Part shown: piece by piece, positions 54,771-64,000 of the stretch | Layout of the letters: the number at the start of each line of letters is the position of its first letter | How positions within the stretch are numbered: position 1 is the first letter of the stretch | Assembly: GCF_009739465.1 (NCBI RefSeq) | Contig: NZ_WHOM01000055.1 | Location: 109,596-173,595, forward strand | Direction: 5' to 3' | Length of the DNA stretch: 64,000 nt | From: Streptomyces apocyni | GTDB taxonomy: Bacteria > Actinomycetota > Actinomycetes > Streptomycetales > Streptomycetaceae | Notes under the pieces: model-generated | The model's database searches: none | What the model was told of the DNA's origin: nothing | The model's input: only the letters and a program-made list of their open reading frames with translations | Made by a program: the position numbers and the translations under genes

Positions 54771-55214
54771 ATGCGAGCCATGACGAGGACCCTCGTCAGT
54801 GTCACAACCGCCGTCGGGATCGCCGCCGGAAGCCTGGTCGCCGCAGGTGCCAGCTTCGCGGCGACCCCGGACACGAAGGCGGTGGCGAGCGCGGAGGCAT
54901 TCGCCCCACTCGCCGTGGTCAACCTCGGTCTGACCACGAGTGAAGCCAAGAGTCTTCAGTACAAGTACCTGAGGCACTGGGGCTACACCGGCGCGATCGA
55001 CGGGCAACTCGGCCCCAACAGCTGGAAGGCGATGCAGTACTTCCTCAGGAAGCACTGGGGCTACAGCGGTTCGATCGACGGAATCGTTGGCACCGGCACG
55101 GTGAAGGCGTTGCAGCGCTACCTGAAGCAGTGGCACAACTACACCGGCGCGATTGATGGAGTCGCCGGTTCGGGTACCACGGCGGCGTTCAAGCGGATGG
55201 CCAACGTGACCTGA
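54771..55214 (+). CDS. Secreted protein with three peptidoglycan-binding-like repeats
   Basis: The 147-residue protein starts with a signal peptide (MRAMTRTLVSVTTAVGIAAG..., likely cut after AGASFA). Three repeats follow, each with the pattern Y-hydrophobic-GAIDG...G..T..A(L/M)Q: LQYKYLRHWGYTGAIDGQLG, MQYFLRKHWGYSGSIDGIVG and LQRYLKQWHNYTGAIDGVAG. This is the repeat of the PG_binding_1 type, but no enzymatic domain is attached. It is a probable cell-wall-associated protein. GGAAGGG precedes the ATG. It is the only intact gene in the degraded region between the cluster and the aldehyde dehydrogenase. Confidence 0.82.
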   Translation: MRAMTRTLVSVTTAVGIAAGSLVAAGASFAATPDTKAVASAEAFAPLAVVNLGLTTSEAKSLQYKYLRHWGYTGAIDGQLGPNSWKAMQYFLRKHWGYSGSIDGIVGTGTVKALQRYLKQWHNYTGAIDGVAGSGTTAAFKRMANVT

Positions 55215-55304
55215 GAGGGCGTTTGATCTAGCCGAATCACCCTTACATTCTAGTAAGTTCCTCGCCAGGCTGATGTGGTCTCGTCCGCTATGCGCTTGGC
55301 GAGG

Positions 55305-55730
55305 TCAGCCGTCCCCGCCGAGGCGCCTTCCTTCCTCCAGCCGGTTGCTAACGGTCCAGTGACCGAGCATTCGCTGGATGCGACGAGATCGACTCCACGT
55401 TCGTAGTTGTGCGGCCCGCATGCTCTTCGCAGAGCATGCGGGCTGAACCGCTCGGATGCCGGACGTCCTTCGAGTTCCATCAGATATCGGAGACGGCTGT
55501 GGATGGTCCCGCGGTGCAGGCTGCAGCCGGATTCGTCGGCGAAGAGCACAGACGAGTCGGGGAACTTGGGCCGCACGTCCTCGGACGTGTGGGCTCCCTT
55601 GCCGAAGCGGACGTGGAGCGTCCGCTCCAGCAGGCCGATGTCGTTGTCGTGCCACGACGAGAACCAACGAGGACCCCAGGAGCGGGATACGGCCAGGTGG
55701 TAGCGGCAACCCTTGTGAGAGAACAAGCGC
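55305..55730 (-). pseudogene. Tyrosine recombinase (integrase) C-terminal remnant, frameshifted
   Basis: The minus strand reads VRFGKGAHTSEDVRPKFPDS, VLFADESGCSLHRGTIHSRL and FSPHALRRACGPHNYERGVD, the catalytic core (HxxR region) of Streptomyces site-specific integrases. After DLVA the frame breaks; IQRMLGHWTVSN, the conserved continuation, is found in another frame. The N-terminal half and the catalytic Tyr are missing. It is inactive and a sign of a past integrative element. Confidence 0.75.
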
Positions 55731-55829
55731 CAGCCCCAGATGGCTGGACCAAGACCTTCACCGAGCCCGGCTCTGCGCAGCCATCGCGGGCAGCGGCAGT
55801 GTCAGTGAGGGCCGTTAGGGTCACATTCC

Positions 55830-56000
55830 ATGAGTGATCAACAGCGCGAGGTGGTCGTCCGTTCGGCTGAGTCCGCGGACGTGGATGGTCTGGTGGAATG
55901 CAGCCGGGCCCTGTTCGTCGAGGACGCAGGTGACCGTGATCCAAGCATCAACCTTGACTGACCCCACGAGCACGGACTGGAGCGTTTCAGGGCCGGGATC
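55830..56000 (+). pseudogene. GNAT acetyltransferase remnant with an in-frame stop
   Basis: MSDQQREVVVRSAESADVDG, then LVECSRALFVEDAGDRDPSI resembles the N-terminus of small Streptomyces GNAT proteins. The expected Trp after INLD is a TGA at 55959-55961, and the same frame goes on with PHEHGLERFRAGIDD, as in the family. The remainder is lost. The gene is dead. Confidence 0.65.
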
Positions 56001-56373
56001 GACGATCCGGAACGGTCTCCAGGTGGTGCCAGCGCGGGCCGCCCTGCTGGGGCCAGTTCACACCACCCAGGCCAGCACGGCGTGGGCGCGCAAGTACAAG
56101 TACGTCCTCACTCGCACGGAACTCGCCTCGGGGCTGGCCAACCGGCTTCCGCCACTTCGCCAAGTTCCTGGACGGCGTCCGGAGGCAGGCCAACTGCCTC
56201 ATCGAGCAGTCCACGCGGGAGTGGGACCGCGTCAGCCAGGGCACGGCGCCTGAGCGGCGTCGGGGTTTTGGTCCGCCACTGGTCCGGAACGGCTGGTCAG
56301 GAGCGGGATAGCGGTGGGAGAAGTGGGGAGTTGCGGCGTGAATCGAGCCTGGATCTGCATAGGTCGAGTGGAC
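56001..56373. other. Non-coding stretch with no recognisable gene
   Basis: About 370 bp between the GNAT remnant and the terminator. A short plus-strand frame near 56145-56310 (FRHFAKFLDGVRRQANCLIE) might be another relic, but no family was identified. Confidence 0.4.
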
Positions 56374-56410
56374 GGCGCCTGACGGGTAAAAGCCCAGGTC
56401 AGGCGCCTTT
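56374..56410. terminator. Hairpin terminator downstream of the aldehyde dehydrogenase gene
   Basis: GGCGCCTGAC at 56374-56383 pairs perfectly with GTCAGGCGCC at 56398-56407, followed on the plus strand by TTTCTTC. It lies just beyond the minus-strand aldehyde dehydrogenase stop and can act in both directions. A near copy is at 53689. Confidence 0.85.
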
Positions 56411-56420
56411 CTTCGGGCTC

Positions 56421-57944
<1,524 letters not shown>

Positions 57945-57997
57945 CTCTGGGCCTCCCGAGGACGGCTGCCCGCCGTTGGGCAGCGCTCCCGGGGAGG

Positions 57998-59284
57998 CTA
58001 GGGGCGGGGAGGTTGCAACCACGTTGCGGCCGACTGCTCCTGGTCGAGGGCGCGGGTGGCGGCCTCGGCGGGCGCGCGCTCCGGTGCGCCGGGCTCGGTC
58101 GCGGCCACCAGCGCCCGCCAGATGTCGAGGTCCTCGCCACCCCAGGTACTGTGCGCCCAGTCCGCCAGCAGTTGCGGATCGCGGCGGTCGATCAGCGCGC
58201 CGCGCAGCGCCCCCGCCAGGCGCTCGCGCACCCTGGCCACCTCGGGCGCCTGTGAGCACGGCAGCAGCGGTCCGTTGTACGCGCTCATCGCGCCGGACAC
58301 CGCGCCCGCGGCCAGCCGTCGCTGGACGTGGACGAAGTCCGCGTCCACCGGCGCGGTGAGCCGGTAGGGGCGGGAAGCGAGCAGTTCGGCGCCGAGCAGT
58401 ATCCGCAGCCGGGACAGCTCCGCGCGCAGCGTCACGGGGGACATCGACTCGTCCTCGTACAGGCCGAGCAGGAGTTGATCGCCCGTCAGACCCTCCGGGT
58501 GACTCGCCAGCAGGACCACGATCTCGCTGTGGCGGCGGCTGAGGCGGGTCTTGCGACCGTGCGCGACGAACAGCGCCTCATTCCTGCCCAGGGCGTGCAG
58601 TTCGACGCCCGCGCCCGGTGCCCGGCCGCGGTCCAGGGCGAGTTGGGACTCGGCGGCGCGGGCCACGGCCTGGACGAAGGCCAGGCTGTGCGGGTGGGCG
58701 AGGCGGTCGCCGCCGGTGATGTCGACGGCGCCGAGCAGCCGTCCGGTGTGCGGATCGTGCAGCGGGGCCGCGGCGCAGGTCCAGGGCTGGACGGGCCTGC
58801 TGAAGTGCTCGGTCGCGAAGACCTGTACGGGGCGGTCGACGGCGACAGCGGTGCCCGGCGCGTTGGTGCCCATCGCGGATTCGGCCCAGCGCGCGCCCGG
58901 GACGAAGTTCATCCGCCCGGCGCGCGTACGGGTCCCGGTGTGACCCTCCACCCACAGCAGCCTGCCGTGCGCGTCGCACACCGCGAGGAGGTGCTCACCG
59001 TCCATCGCGAAGGTGCTCATCAACTCGCGGAACAGCGGCATCACCCGGGCGAGTGGGTGTTCGGCCCGGTAGCTGCCGAGTTCGCCGTCGACGAGCTCCA
59101 CGCGCGCGGTGCCTTCCGGGCTGACCCTGGCCCGGGCCGAGCGCCGCCAGGAGGCGGCCACCACGGGGCGCACCGGTCTGGCGACCGCGCCCGACGTGGT
59201 GAAGTCCGCGTGCGCGCGGCGTAGTTGGTTCGCTCGTTCGGCGGGGTCGGTGCCGGGTTCCAGGGCCACCCATGAATCCGTCAA
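57998..59284 (-). CDS. GAF-domain transcriptional regulator
   Basis: This 428-residue protein has a sensory GAF region (about 90-230; HLLAVCDAHGRLLWVEGHTG, SAMGTNAPGTAVAV, VDITGG). A C-terminal DNA-binding winged-helix part follows (SRRHSEIVVLLASHPEGLTG, MSPVTLRAELSRLR). It resembles the GAF regulators placed beside aldehyde dehydrogenase genes in actinobacteria and probably controls that gene. The most likely start is a TTG at 59284, with AGGAGG five bases upstream; the open frame extends further without a good site. Confidence 0.85.
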   Translation of the reverse strand: MTDSWVALEPGTDPAERANQLRRAHADFTTSGAVARPVRPVVAASWRRSARARVSPEGTARVELVDGELGSYRAEHPLARVMPLFRELMSTFAMDGEHLLAVCDAHGRLLWVEGHTGTRTRAGRMNFVPGARWAESAMGTNAPGTAVAVDRPVQVFATEHFSRPVQPWTCAAAPLHDPHTGRLLGAVDITGGDRLAHPHSLAFVQAVARAAESQLALDRGRAPGAGVELHALGRNEALFVAHGRKTRLSRRHSEIVVLLASHPEGLTGDQLLLGLYEDESMSPVTLRAELSRLRILLGAELLASRPYRLTAPVDADFVHVQRRLAAGAVSGAMSAYNGPLLPCSQAPEVARVRERLAGALRGALIDRRDPQLLADWAHSTWGGEDLDIWRALVAATEPGAPERAPAEAATRALDQEQSAATWLQPPRP

Positions 59285-59438
59285 CTGGACCTCCTGGTGC
59301 GGCTGCTGCGGGCTGCTGCGGGCGGGTGCTCCGACGCGCGCTCCGACGCGTGCCCGTGCGTGCCGGTGACTGCCTGGATGGCCATCGTGGCGTGAGCGGC
59401 GCGCGCCGACAAGGTGTGCGGTGTGCTGCCGTCCCTTT

Positions 59439-60836
59439 TCAGGCCGGAGGTGGCGGAGCCGACGCCGGATCGTCCAGGACGGCCTGGACCACCGCGTGCG
59501 CCGCACCGAGCAGCGGCCCGTCGGAGCCGAGCCGGGACACCGACACCGAGGCGCCCGAGGGGCGTTCCGGGTCGGCGGTACGGCGCCGCAGCTCCCGCTC
59601 CATGGCCGGAAGCAGCCAGGGCGCGAGGCGGGACAGGGCGCCGCCGAGTACCACGGTCTGCGGGTCCAGCAGATTGACCGCGCCCGAGACAGCGATGCCC
59701 AGCGCGGAACCCGCGCCGCGAAGGGCCCGGCGCACCCGGGGATCGCCGCCATCGGCGAGTGCGGCGAGCTGCCCGACGCGGCCCTCGCCCGGCGGCAGGC
59801 CCGCGGCCCGCAGTACCGCCTCGGCGCCCGCGTACTGCTCCAGGCAGCCGCGCCCGCCACACGGGCAGTCGGGGCCTTCGGGGCGTACGGGAACATGGCC
59901 CAACTCGCCCGCGAAACCGCGTGCTCCGCGGAGCAGTCGGCCGTCCACGACCACGGCGGCGCCGATGCCGATCTCGGCCGAGACGTGCAGGAAGTCCCGT
60001 GGCGCCAGATCGCCGCCTGCCGCCGCGTCGGTCGTGCCGTCTGCCGCCGCGTCGATCGCGCCGCCCGCCGCCGACTCGCTCGCCGGTTCGCTGTCGGGCG
60101 TCGGTCGCGTCGGGCTGCCGCCGAGCCAGAGTTCGGCGAGGGCCCCAAGGTTCGCCTCGTTGTCGACGTACGGCGGCAGCGCGTCGCCCAGGTGCTGGCC
60201 GAGATCGACCTGGGTCCAGCCGAGGTTGGGCGCGCGTACGACGGTCCGGGCGTCACGGCCGACGAGGCCCGGTACGGCCACGCCGAGTCCGGCGGGTCGC
60301 AGCCCCGCCGTGCGCGCGGCTTCGGTGACCTCCCGGATCAGGCGGGTGAGTTCCTTGATCACGGGCTCTGGGGGGCGGCCCCGGTTGTCGCCCGCCAGGA
60401 CGGCCTTGGCTCGTACGGTGCCGTTCAAGTCCACGGCACACGCCGCGAGATGGTCCACGCCAACCTCCGCGCCGATCCCGACGGGGCCGCGCTCGCTGAG
60501 CGCCAGCGCGCTTCCGGGGCGGCCGGGTCGGCCGGGTCGGTCCACCGCGGTGGACCGCTGCCCGGGGCCGGGCTCGACCAGCAGATCCGTACGGACCAGC
60601 TCGTCCACGAGCGTGGACACGGCTGCCCGGGTGAGCCCGATACGGGATGCCACGGCGGCGCGGGACAGCGGGCCCTGGGCGGCGACGGTGCGCAGGACCA
60701 GGGAGAGGTTGCGGCGTCTGATGCCCTGCTGCGTGTGCGGGAGCTCGGAGCCCTGACGGATCGGTGGAATGGGTGGCATGGGCGGGACCCCTTGAATCGG
60801 TGGGGTCGGTGGGGTCGGAGGGACTGGCGCGTTCAC
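59439..60836 (-). CDS. ROK-family transcriptional repressor (XylR-like)
   Basis: This 465-residue protein has an N-terminal winged helix-turn-helix (GPLSRAAVASRIGLTRAAVS) and a ROK sugar-kinase-like domain with the zinc motif CPCGGRGCLEQY and VVLGGALS. A low-complexity Pro-rich N-terminus (PPTPPTPPIQGVPPMPPIPP) precedes the HTH, and a Ser/Ala/Thr-rich insert lies near residue 270. The true start could be the later Met. It lies 4 bp downstream of xylB in one operon, so it is probably the xylose-responsive repressor of xylB and the divergent xylA. Confidence 0.9.
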   Translation of the reverse strand: MNAPVPPTPPTPPIQGVPPMPPIPPIRQGSELPHTQQGIRRRNLSLVLRTVAAQGPLSRAAVASRIGLTRAAVSTLVDELVRTDLLVEPGPGQRSTAVDRPGRPGRPGSALALSERGPVGIGAEVGVDHLAACAVDLNGTVRAKAVLAGDNRGRPPEPVIKELTRLIREVTEAARTAGLRPAGLGVAVPGLVGRDARTVVRAPNLGWTQVDLGQHLGDALPPYVDNEANLGALAELWLGGSPTRPTPDSEPASESAAGGAIDAAADGTTDAAAGGDLAPRDFLHVSAEIGIGAAVVVDGRLLRGARGFAGELGHVPVRPEGPDCPCGGRGCLEQYAGAEAVLRAAGLPPGEGRVGQLAALADGGDPRVRRALRGAGSALGIAVSGAVNLLDPQTVVLGGALSRLAPWLLPAMERELRRRTADPERPSGASVSVSRLGSDGPLLGAAHAVVQAVLDDPASAPPPPA

Positions 60837-60840
60837 GCCG

Positions 60841-62322
60841 TCAGTCTGCCAGTCTGCCGAGAAGCGGGCCCGAGTCGGCCAGGAGAGCCGAGATCCGCCG
60901 CAGCGCCTCCTCGTCCCGGGCCACCGGATCGAGTACGGGCCCCCGCGCGCTGCCCCACCGACGCGCGACGGCGGCCGGGTCCTCACCGGTCAGCAGGCCC
61001 GCGGCCTGCGCGGCGGCGCCGAGCGCCACCGGTTCGTCGACGTCAGGCACCTGGACGGCACGGCCGCTGAGACGGCGTACGGTCTGCTGCCAGGCCGTAC
61101 CGCGCGCCCCGCCGCCGATCAGCAGCAGCGGAGCTTCGGGCCGGGCGAGGTCCGCGTCAGTGCCTTCGCGGTGGCCGTCGCCGTGGCCTTCGCCGCCGAG
61201 CACCAGGTCGAGCGCCTGGAGCAGGGCGAACACCGCACCGTCGTACGCCGCTTGCAGGAGCTGTCCGCCGCTGGTGTCGTGCCGGAGCCCGTGCAGCAGG
61301 CCCGTGGCGTTCGGCAGGTTCGGCGTCCGCTCGCCGTCCAGGAAGGGGAGCAGGGTGGCGCCGCCGCCAGGCTCCACCGCCTCGCGGTCCAGGCCGAGCA
61401 GGGCCGCGATCCGGTCGACGGCCAGCGTGCAGTTCAGGGTGCAGGCCAGCGGCAGCCAGTCGCCGCGCGCGTCGGCGAAGCCCGCGACCGTGCCGGTGGG
61501 GTCGGCGGGGCGCTGCCGCGACACCGTGTACACGGTGCCCGATGTGCCCAGGCTGAGCACGGGCGTACCGGGGCGCAGGCCGAGCCCGAGCGCGGCCGCC
61601 GCGTTGTCGCCGGTGCCCGCGGCGACCAGGGTCCCCTTGGCGAAGGGGAGTTCGGGAAGCTCCCGTACGGTCCCGGCCACCTCGCCCGGGCGCAGCACCC
61701 GGGGCAGCAGGTCCGGGTCCAGGCCCACCAGGGCGAGGATCTCCTCGTCGTACGACTCCGTGAGACCGGCCCACCAGCCCGTACCGGACGCGTCGCCCCG
61801 GTCCGTCGTCCCGTACCCGGTGAGTCGTTCGGTCAGGTAGTCGTGCGGGAGTCGGACGGCGGCGGTGGCGGCCGCCGCGTCCGGTTCGTGCGCGCGCAAC
61901 CAGAGCCACTTGGCCGCGGTGAAGGCGGGCGCCGGGACGCTACCGGTCCGCTCCGCCCAGGCCTTGGCGCCGCCCAGCTCCTCGATCAGCCACGCGTTCT
62001 GCGGCGCCGGGCGCACATCGTTCCACAGCAGGGCCGGGCGGACCGGGGCGCCGTGCGCGTCGAGCGTGACCAGGCCGTGCTGCTGCCCGGCCACGGACAC
62101 CGCCGCGGCCTCGCGCGCCGCGTCACCACATTGTCGTACCGCGTCGGTGAGCGCGCTCCACCACTCACGAGGATCGCTCTCCCGGCCGGGCCCGGCCGAG
62201 ACCGTGTGCGGGGCCCGCCCGCTGGCGAGGACCCGGCCCGTCGCCGCGTCGACGACCAGGGCCTTGGTGGACTGCGTGGAGCTGTCCACACCGACGACGA
62301 GGGGCCCTTCGCTTGCTGCCAT
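60841..62322 (-). CDS. xylB: Xylulokinase
   Basis: The 493-residue FGGY-family kinase begins VVGVDSSTQSTKALVVD and has VSVAGQQHGLVTLD, the conserved substrate segment, LSLGTSGTVYTVS and LLIGGGARGTAWQQTV. It phosphorylates D-xylulose made by XylA. It is divergent from xylA across a 106-bp operator region and followed by the ROK repressor gene. Length and motifs are normal. Confidence 0.95.
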   Translation of the reverse strand: MAASEGPLVVGVDSSTQSTKALVVDAATGRVLASGRAPHTVSAGPGRESDPREWWSALTDAVRQCGDAAREAAAVSVAGQQHGLVTLDAHGAPVRPALLWNDVRPAPQNAWLIEELGGAKAWAERTGSVPAPAFTAAKWLWLRAHEPDAAAATAAVRLPHDYLTERLTGYGTTDRGDASGTGWWAGLTESYDEEILALVGLDPDLLPRVLRPGEVAGTVRELPELPFAKGTLVAAGTGDNAAAALGLGLRPGTPVLSLGTSGTVYTVSRQRPADPTGTVAGFADARGDWLPLACTLNCTLAVDRIAALLGLDREAVEPGGGATLLPFLDGERTPNLPNATGLLHGLRHDTSGGQLLQAAYDGAVFALLQALDLVLGGEGHGDGHREGTDADLARPEAPLLLIGGGARGTAWQQTVRRLSGRAVQVPDVDEPVALGAAAQAAGLLTGEDPAAVARRWGSARGPVLDPVARDEEALRRISALLADSGPLLGRLAD

Positions 62323-62354
62323 CGCGCTCTCCGTTCGTGGCCTTCCCTGAGATG

Positions 62355-62400
62355 CTCTCGGATACTAGTTTGTTAAGTGGCATGACAAAATAGCCCGGCG
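62355..62400. promoter_or_regulatory. Probable xylose operator/promoter between xylB and xylA
   Basis: The otherwise GC-rich gap contains an A/T-rich stretch, TAGTTTGTTAAGTGGCATGA, followed by CAAAATAG. TTTGTTAA and the opposed TGACAAAA form an imperfect palindrome of the kind bound by ROK repressors. An operator here could control both divergent genes. Confidence 0.6.
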
Positions 62401-62428
62401 GTGATCAGCCGGGAAAGGGAGCGCCACT

Positions 62429-63598
62429 GTGATGAGGAACGAACCGACTCGTGACGACAAGTTCAGCTTTGGCCTGTGGACCGTCGGCTGGCAGGGCAGG
62501 GACCCGTTCGGCGACGCGACCCGCGCCGCGCTCGACCCCGTGGAGAGCGTGCGACGGCTCGCCGAGCTGGGCGCGTACGGCGTCACCTTCCATGACGACG
62601 ACCTGATCCCGTTCGGCGCGTCGGACACCGAGCGTGAGTCGCACGTCAAGCGCTTCCGCCAGGCGCTCGACGCGACCGGTCTGAAGGTGCCGATGGCGAC
62701 GACGAACCTGTTCACGCACCCCGTGTTCAAGGACGGCGCCTTCACTGCCAACGACCGTGACGTACGCCGGTACGCGCTCCGCAAGACGCTGCGCAACATC
62801 GACCTCGCCGTCGAGCTGGGAGCCGAGGTGTACGTGGCCTGGGGCGGCCGGGAGGGCGCGGAGTCCGGAGCGGCCAAGGACGTACGCGTAGCCCTGGACC
62901 GTATGAAGGAGGCCTTCGACCTGCTGGGCGAGTACGTCACGGATCAGGGCTACGACCTCCGCTTCGCGATCGAGCCCAAGCCGAACGAGCCGCGCGGCGA
63001 CATCCTGCTGCCCACGGTCGGGCACGCGCTCGCCTTCATCGAACGGCTGGAGCACCCGGAGCTGTACGGGGTCAACCCGGAGGTCGGCCACGAGCAGATG
63101 GCGGGCCTGAACTTCACGCACTCCGTCGCCCAGGCCCTCTGGGCGGACAAGCTCTTCCACATTGACCTCAACGGCCAGAGCGGCATCAAGTACGACCAGG
63201 ACCTGCGCTTTGGCGCGGGGGACCTGCGGTCCGCGTTCTGGCTGGTCGACCTGCTGGAGTCGGCCGGATACGCGGGCCCGCGGCACTTCGACTTCAAGCC
63301 GCCGCGCACCGAGGACATGGACGGCGTGTGGGCGTCGGCGGCGGGCTGTATGCGCAACTACCTCATCCTGCGTGACCGCGCGGCGGCCTTCCGCGCGGAC
63401 CCCGAGGTCCAGGAGGCGCTGCGGGCGTCGCGGCTGGACGAGCTGTCACTGCCGACCGCGGGCGACGGGCTCGCGGGGCTGCTCGCGGACGCCTCCGCCT
63501 TCGAGTCCTTCGACGTGAACGCGGCGGCCGCGCGCGGGATGGCCTTCGAGCGGCTGGACCAGCTGGCGATGGACCATCTGCTGGGGGTACGCGGCTGA
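62429..63598 (+). CDS. xylA: Xylose isomerase
   Basis: This 389-residue actinobacterial-type xylose isomerase has FGLWTVGWQGRDPFG, VTFHDDDLIPFG (catalytic His), YVAWGGREGAE, the metal ligands in FAIEPKPNEPRGD and NPEVGHEQMAGLNF, and HIDLNGQSGIKYDQD. It converts D-xylose to D-xylulose. The GTG at 62429 is 8 bp after AAAGGGAG; an ATG one codon later is the alternative. It is a standard catabolic gene of the right flank. Confidence 0.97.
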   Translation: MMRNEPTRDDKFSFGLWTVGWQGRDPFGDATRAALDPVESVRRLAELGAYGVTFHDDDLIPFGASDTERESHVKRFRQALDATGLKVPMATTNLFTHPVFKDGAFTANDRDVRRYALRKTLRNIDLAVELGAEVYVAWGGREGAESGAAKDVRVALDRMKEAFDLLGEYVTDQGYDLRFAIEPKPNEPRGDILLPTVGHALAFIERLEHPELYGVNPEVGHEQMAGLNFTHSVAQALWADKLFHIDLNGQSGIKYDQDLRFGAGDLRSAFWLVDLLESAGYAGPRHFDFKPPRTEDMDGVWASAAGCMRNYLILRDRAAAFRADPEVQEALRASRLDELSLPTAGDGLAGLLADASAFESFDVNAAAARGMAFERLDQLAMDHLLGVRG

Positions 63599-64000
63599 CA
63601 GCCACGCGCGCGTCGCTGCCGGTACGCCTTCGTACCGGCGTCCGTCCGTCCTTCCGCCGTGCGTGCCACCAGCTGTGGTGATGGACCCCGGCTGCTGGGG
63701 ACGCGGCTGACGGGCGGCGCCCGCGTCGACGCTGGTACGGGCGGTCTTGACGGCGGGGCGGTCTTGACGGCGGGGCGGAGTGACGGCGCCGGTGCGCCCG
63801 CCCCGTACCGGCGGCGTACGTCCCTTCCTTCCTTCCTCCCTCCCTCGCTCCGTCCGTCGGGTGTGCGGTCGTGCGGCCGTGCGGGCGCGGCGGGTCATTC
63901 CGGGTGATCCGCCGCGAGGTGGGAGCCGCAGCCGCCTCTGTCTGTCGCACGCCGCGCTGGGGTGCGGGCGGCCGCCCCGGCCGGGCTGCTCGCGGCCGGG
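63599..64000. other. 402-bp region after xylA without a recognisable gene
   Basis: This region contains two perfect 17-bp direct repeats, GCGGTCTTGACGGCGGG, at 63741-63757 and 63758-63774, and a pyrimidine tract (CCTTCCTTCCTCCCTCCCTC) near 63825. No start with ribosome binding site or conserved protein was seen up to the window end. Confidence 0.5.

Noticed and set aside
63741..63774. CRISPR-like repeats
   Set aside because: Only two adjacent 17-bp copies with no spacer; a simple tandem duplication.

Overview
The window is high-GC actinobacterial DNA, almost certainly a Streptomyces chromosome. GTG/ATG starts sit in 4-bp overlaps, purine-rich ribosome binding sites are clear, and the genes carry MbtH, LuxR-family (LAL) and ROK proteins. 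Its centre, about 0.6-53 kb, is a natural-product cluster built on a nonribosomal peptide synthetase (NRPS) that is fed by an amino-group carrier protein (AmCP) pathway. No rRNA, tRNA or CRISPR array was seen.

Left edge (1-0.6 kb): the start of a TerD-family gene and a broken GH31 alpha-xylosidase remnant. Sulfur block (0.6-5.5 kb): cysD-cysN (ATP sulfurylase) on the minus strand, divergent from a Cys/Met-metabolism PLP enzyme and a protein with two OsmC-like halves. Regulation (5.8-8.8 kb): mbtH and a large LAL regulator. AmCP operon (9.1-20.0 kb): a 2-oxoglutarate dioxygenase, LysK-, LysX-, LysW-, LysY- and LysZ-like proteins, a sugar-aminotransferase-like enzyme and a split transketolase. 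This set matches pathways that build 2,6-diamino-5,7-dihydroxyheptanoate-type amino acids on the C-terminal Glu of the carrier. Several unfamiliar proteins are interleaved. lysZ carries an in-frame 177-bp insertion flanked by CTAG, read here as a MITE.

NRPS block (20-49 kb): C-A-T; a pair of acyl-CoA-dehydrogenase-like subunits; a second M20 peptidase; a free C-T didomain with a separate free A domain; C-A-T-C-A-T-TE; and FAAL-ACP-C-A-T. That gives five A domains and a fatty-acyl starter, so an acylated peptide of about five residues is likely. The last A domain reads as Asn-specific, and a VioC/AsnO-type hydroxylase is nearby. A sulfotransferase (33.1 kb), the cysDN genes and an AmCP-derived diol suggest sulfate as a leaving group, as in aziridine formation in vazabitide and azinomycin; this is inference. 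A membrane-anchored M28 peptidase could trim an acylated precursor outside the cell.

Sub-block 49.1-53.1 kb: a 31-residue Cys-containing peptide gene, a strong hairpin, a SagB-type oxidoreductase, an alanine-racemase/D-threonine-aldolase-like PLP protein and an MFS exporter. It resembles a ribosomal-peptide cassette, but no YcaO or lanthionine enzyme is present.

Right edge: 53.5-56.4 kb is a graveyard of broken genes (Tc toxin, DinB, transposase, integrase, GNAT). Ordinary chromosome follows: aldehyde dehydrogenase with a GAF regulator, then ROK repressor-xylB divergent from xylA.
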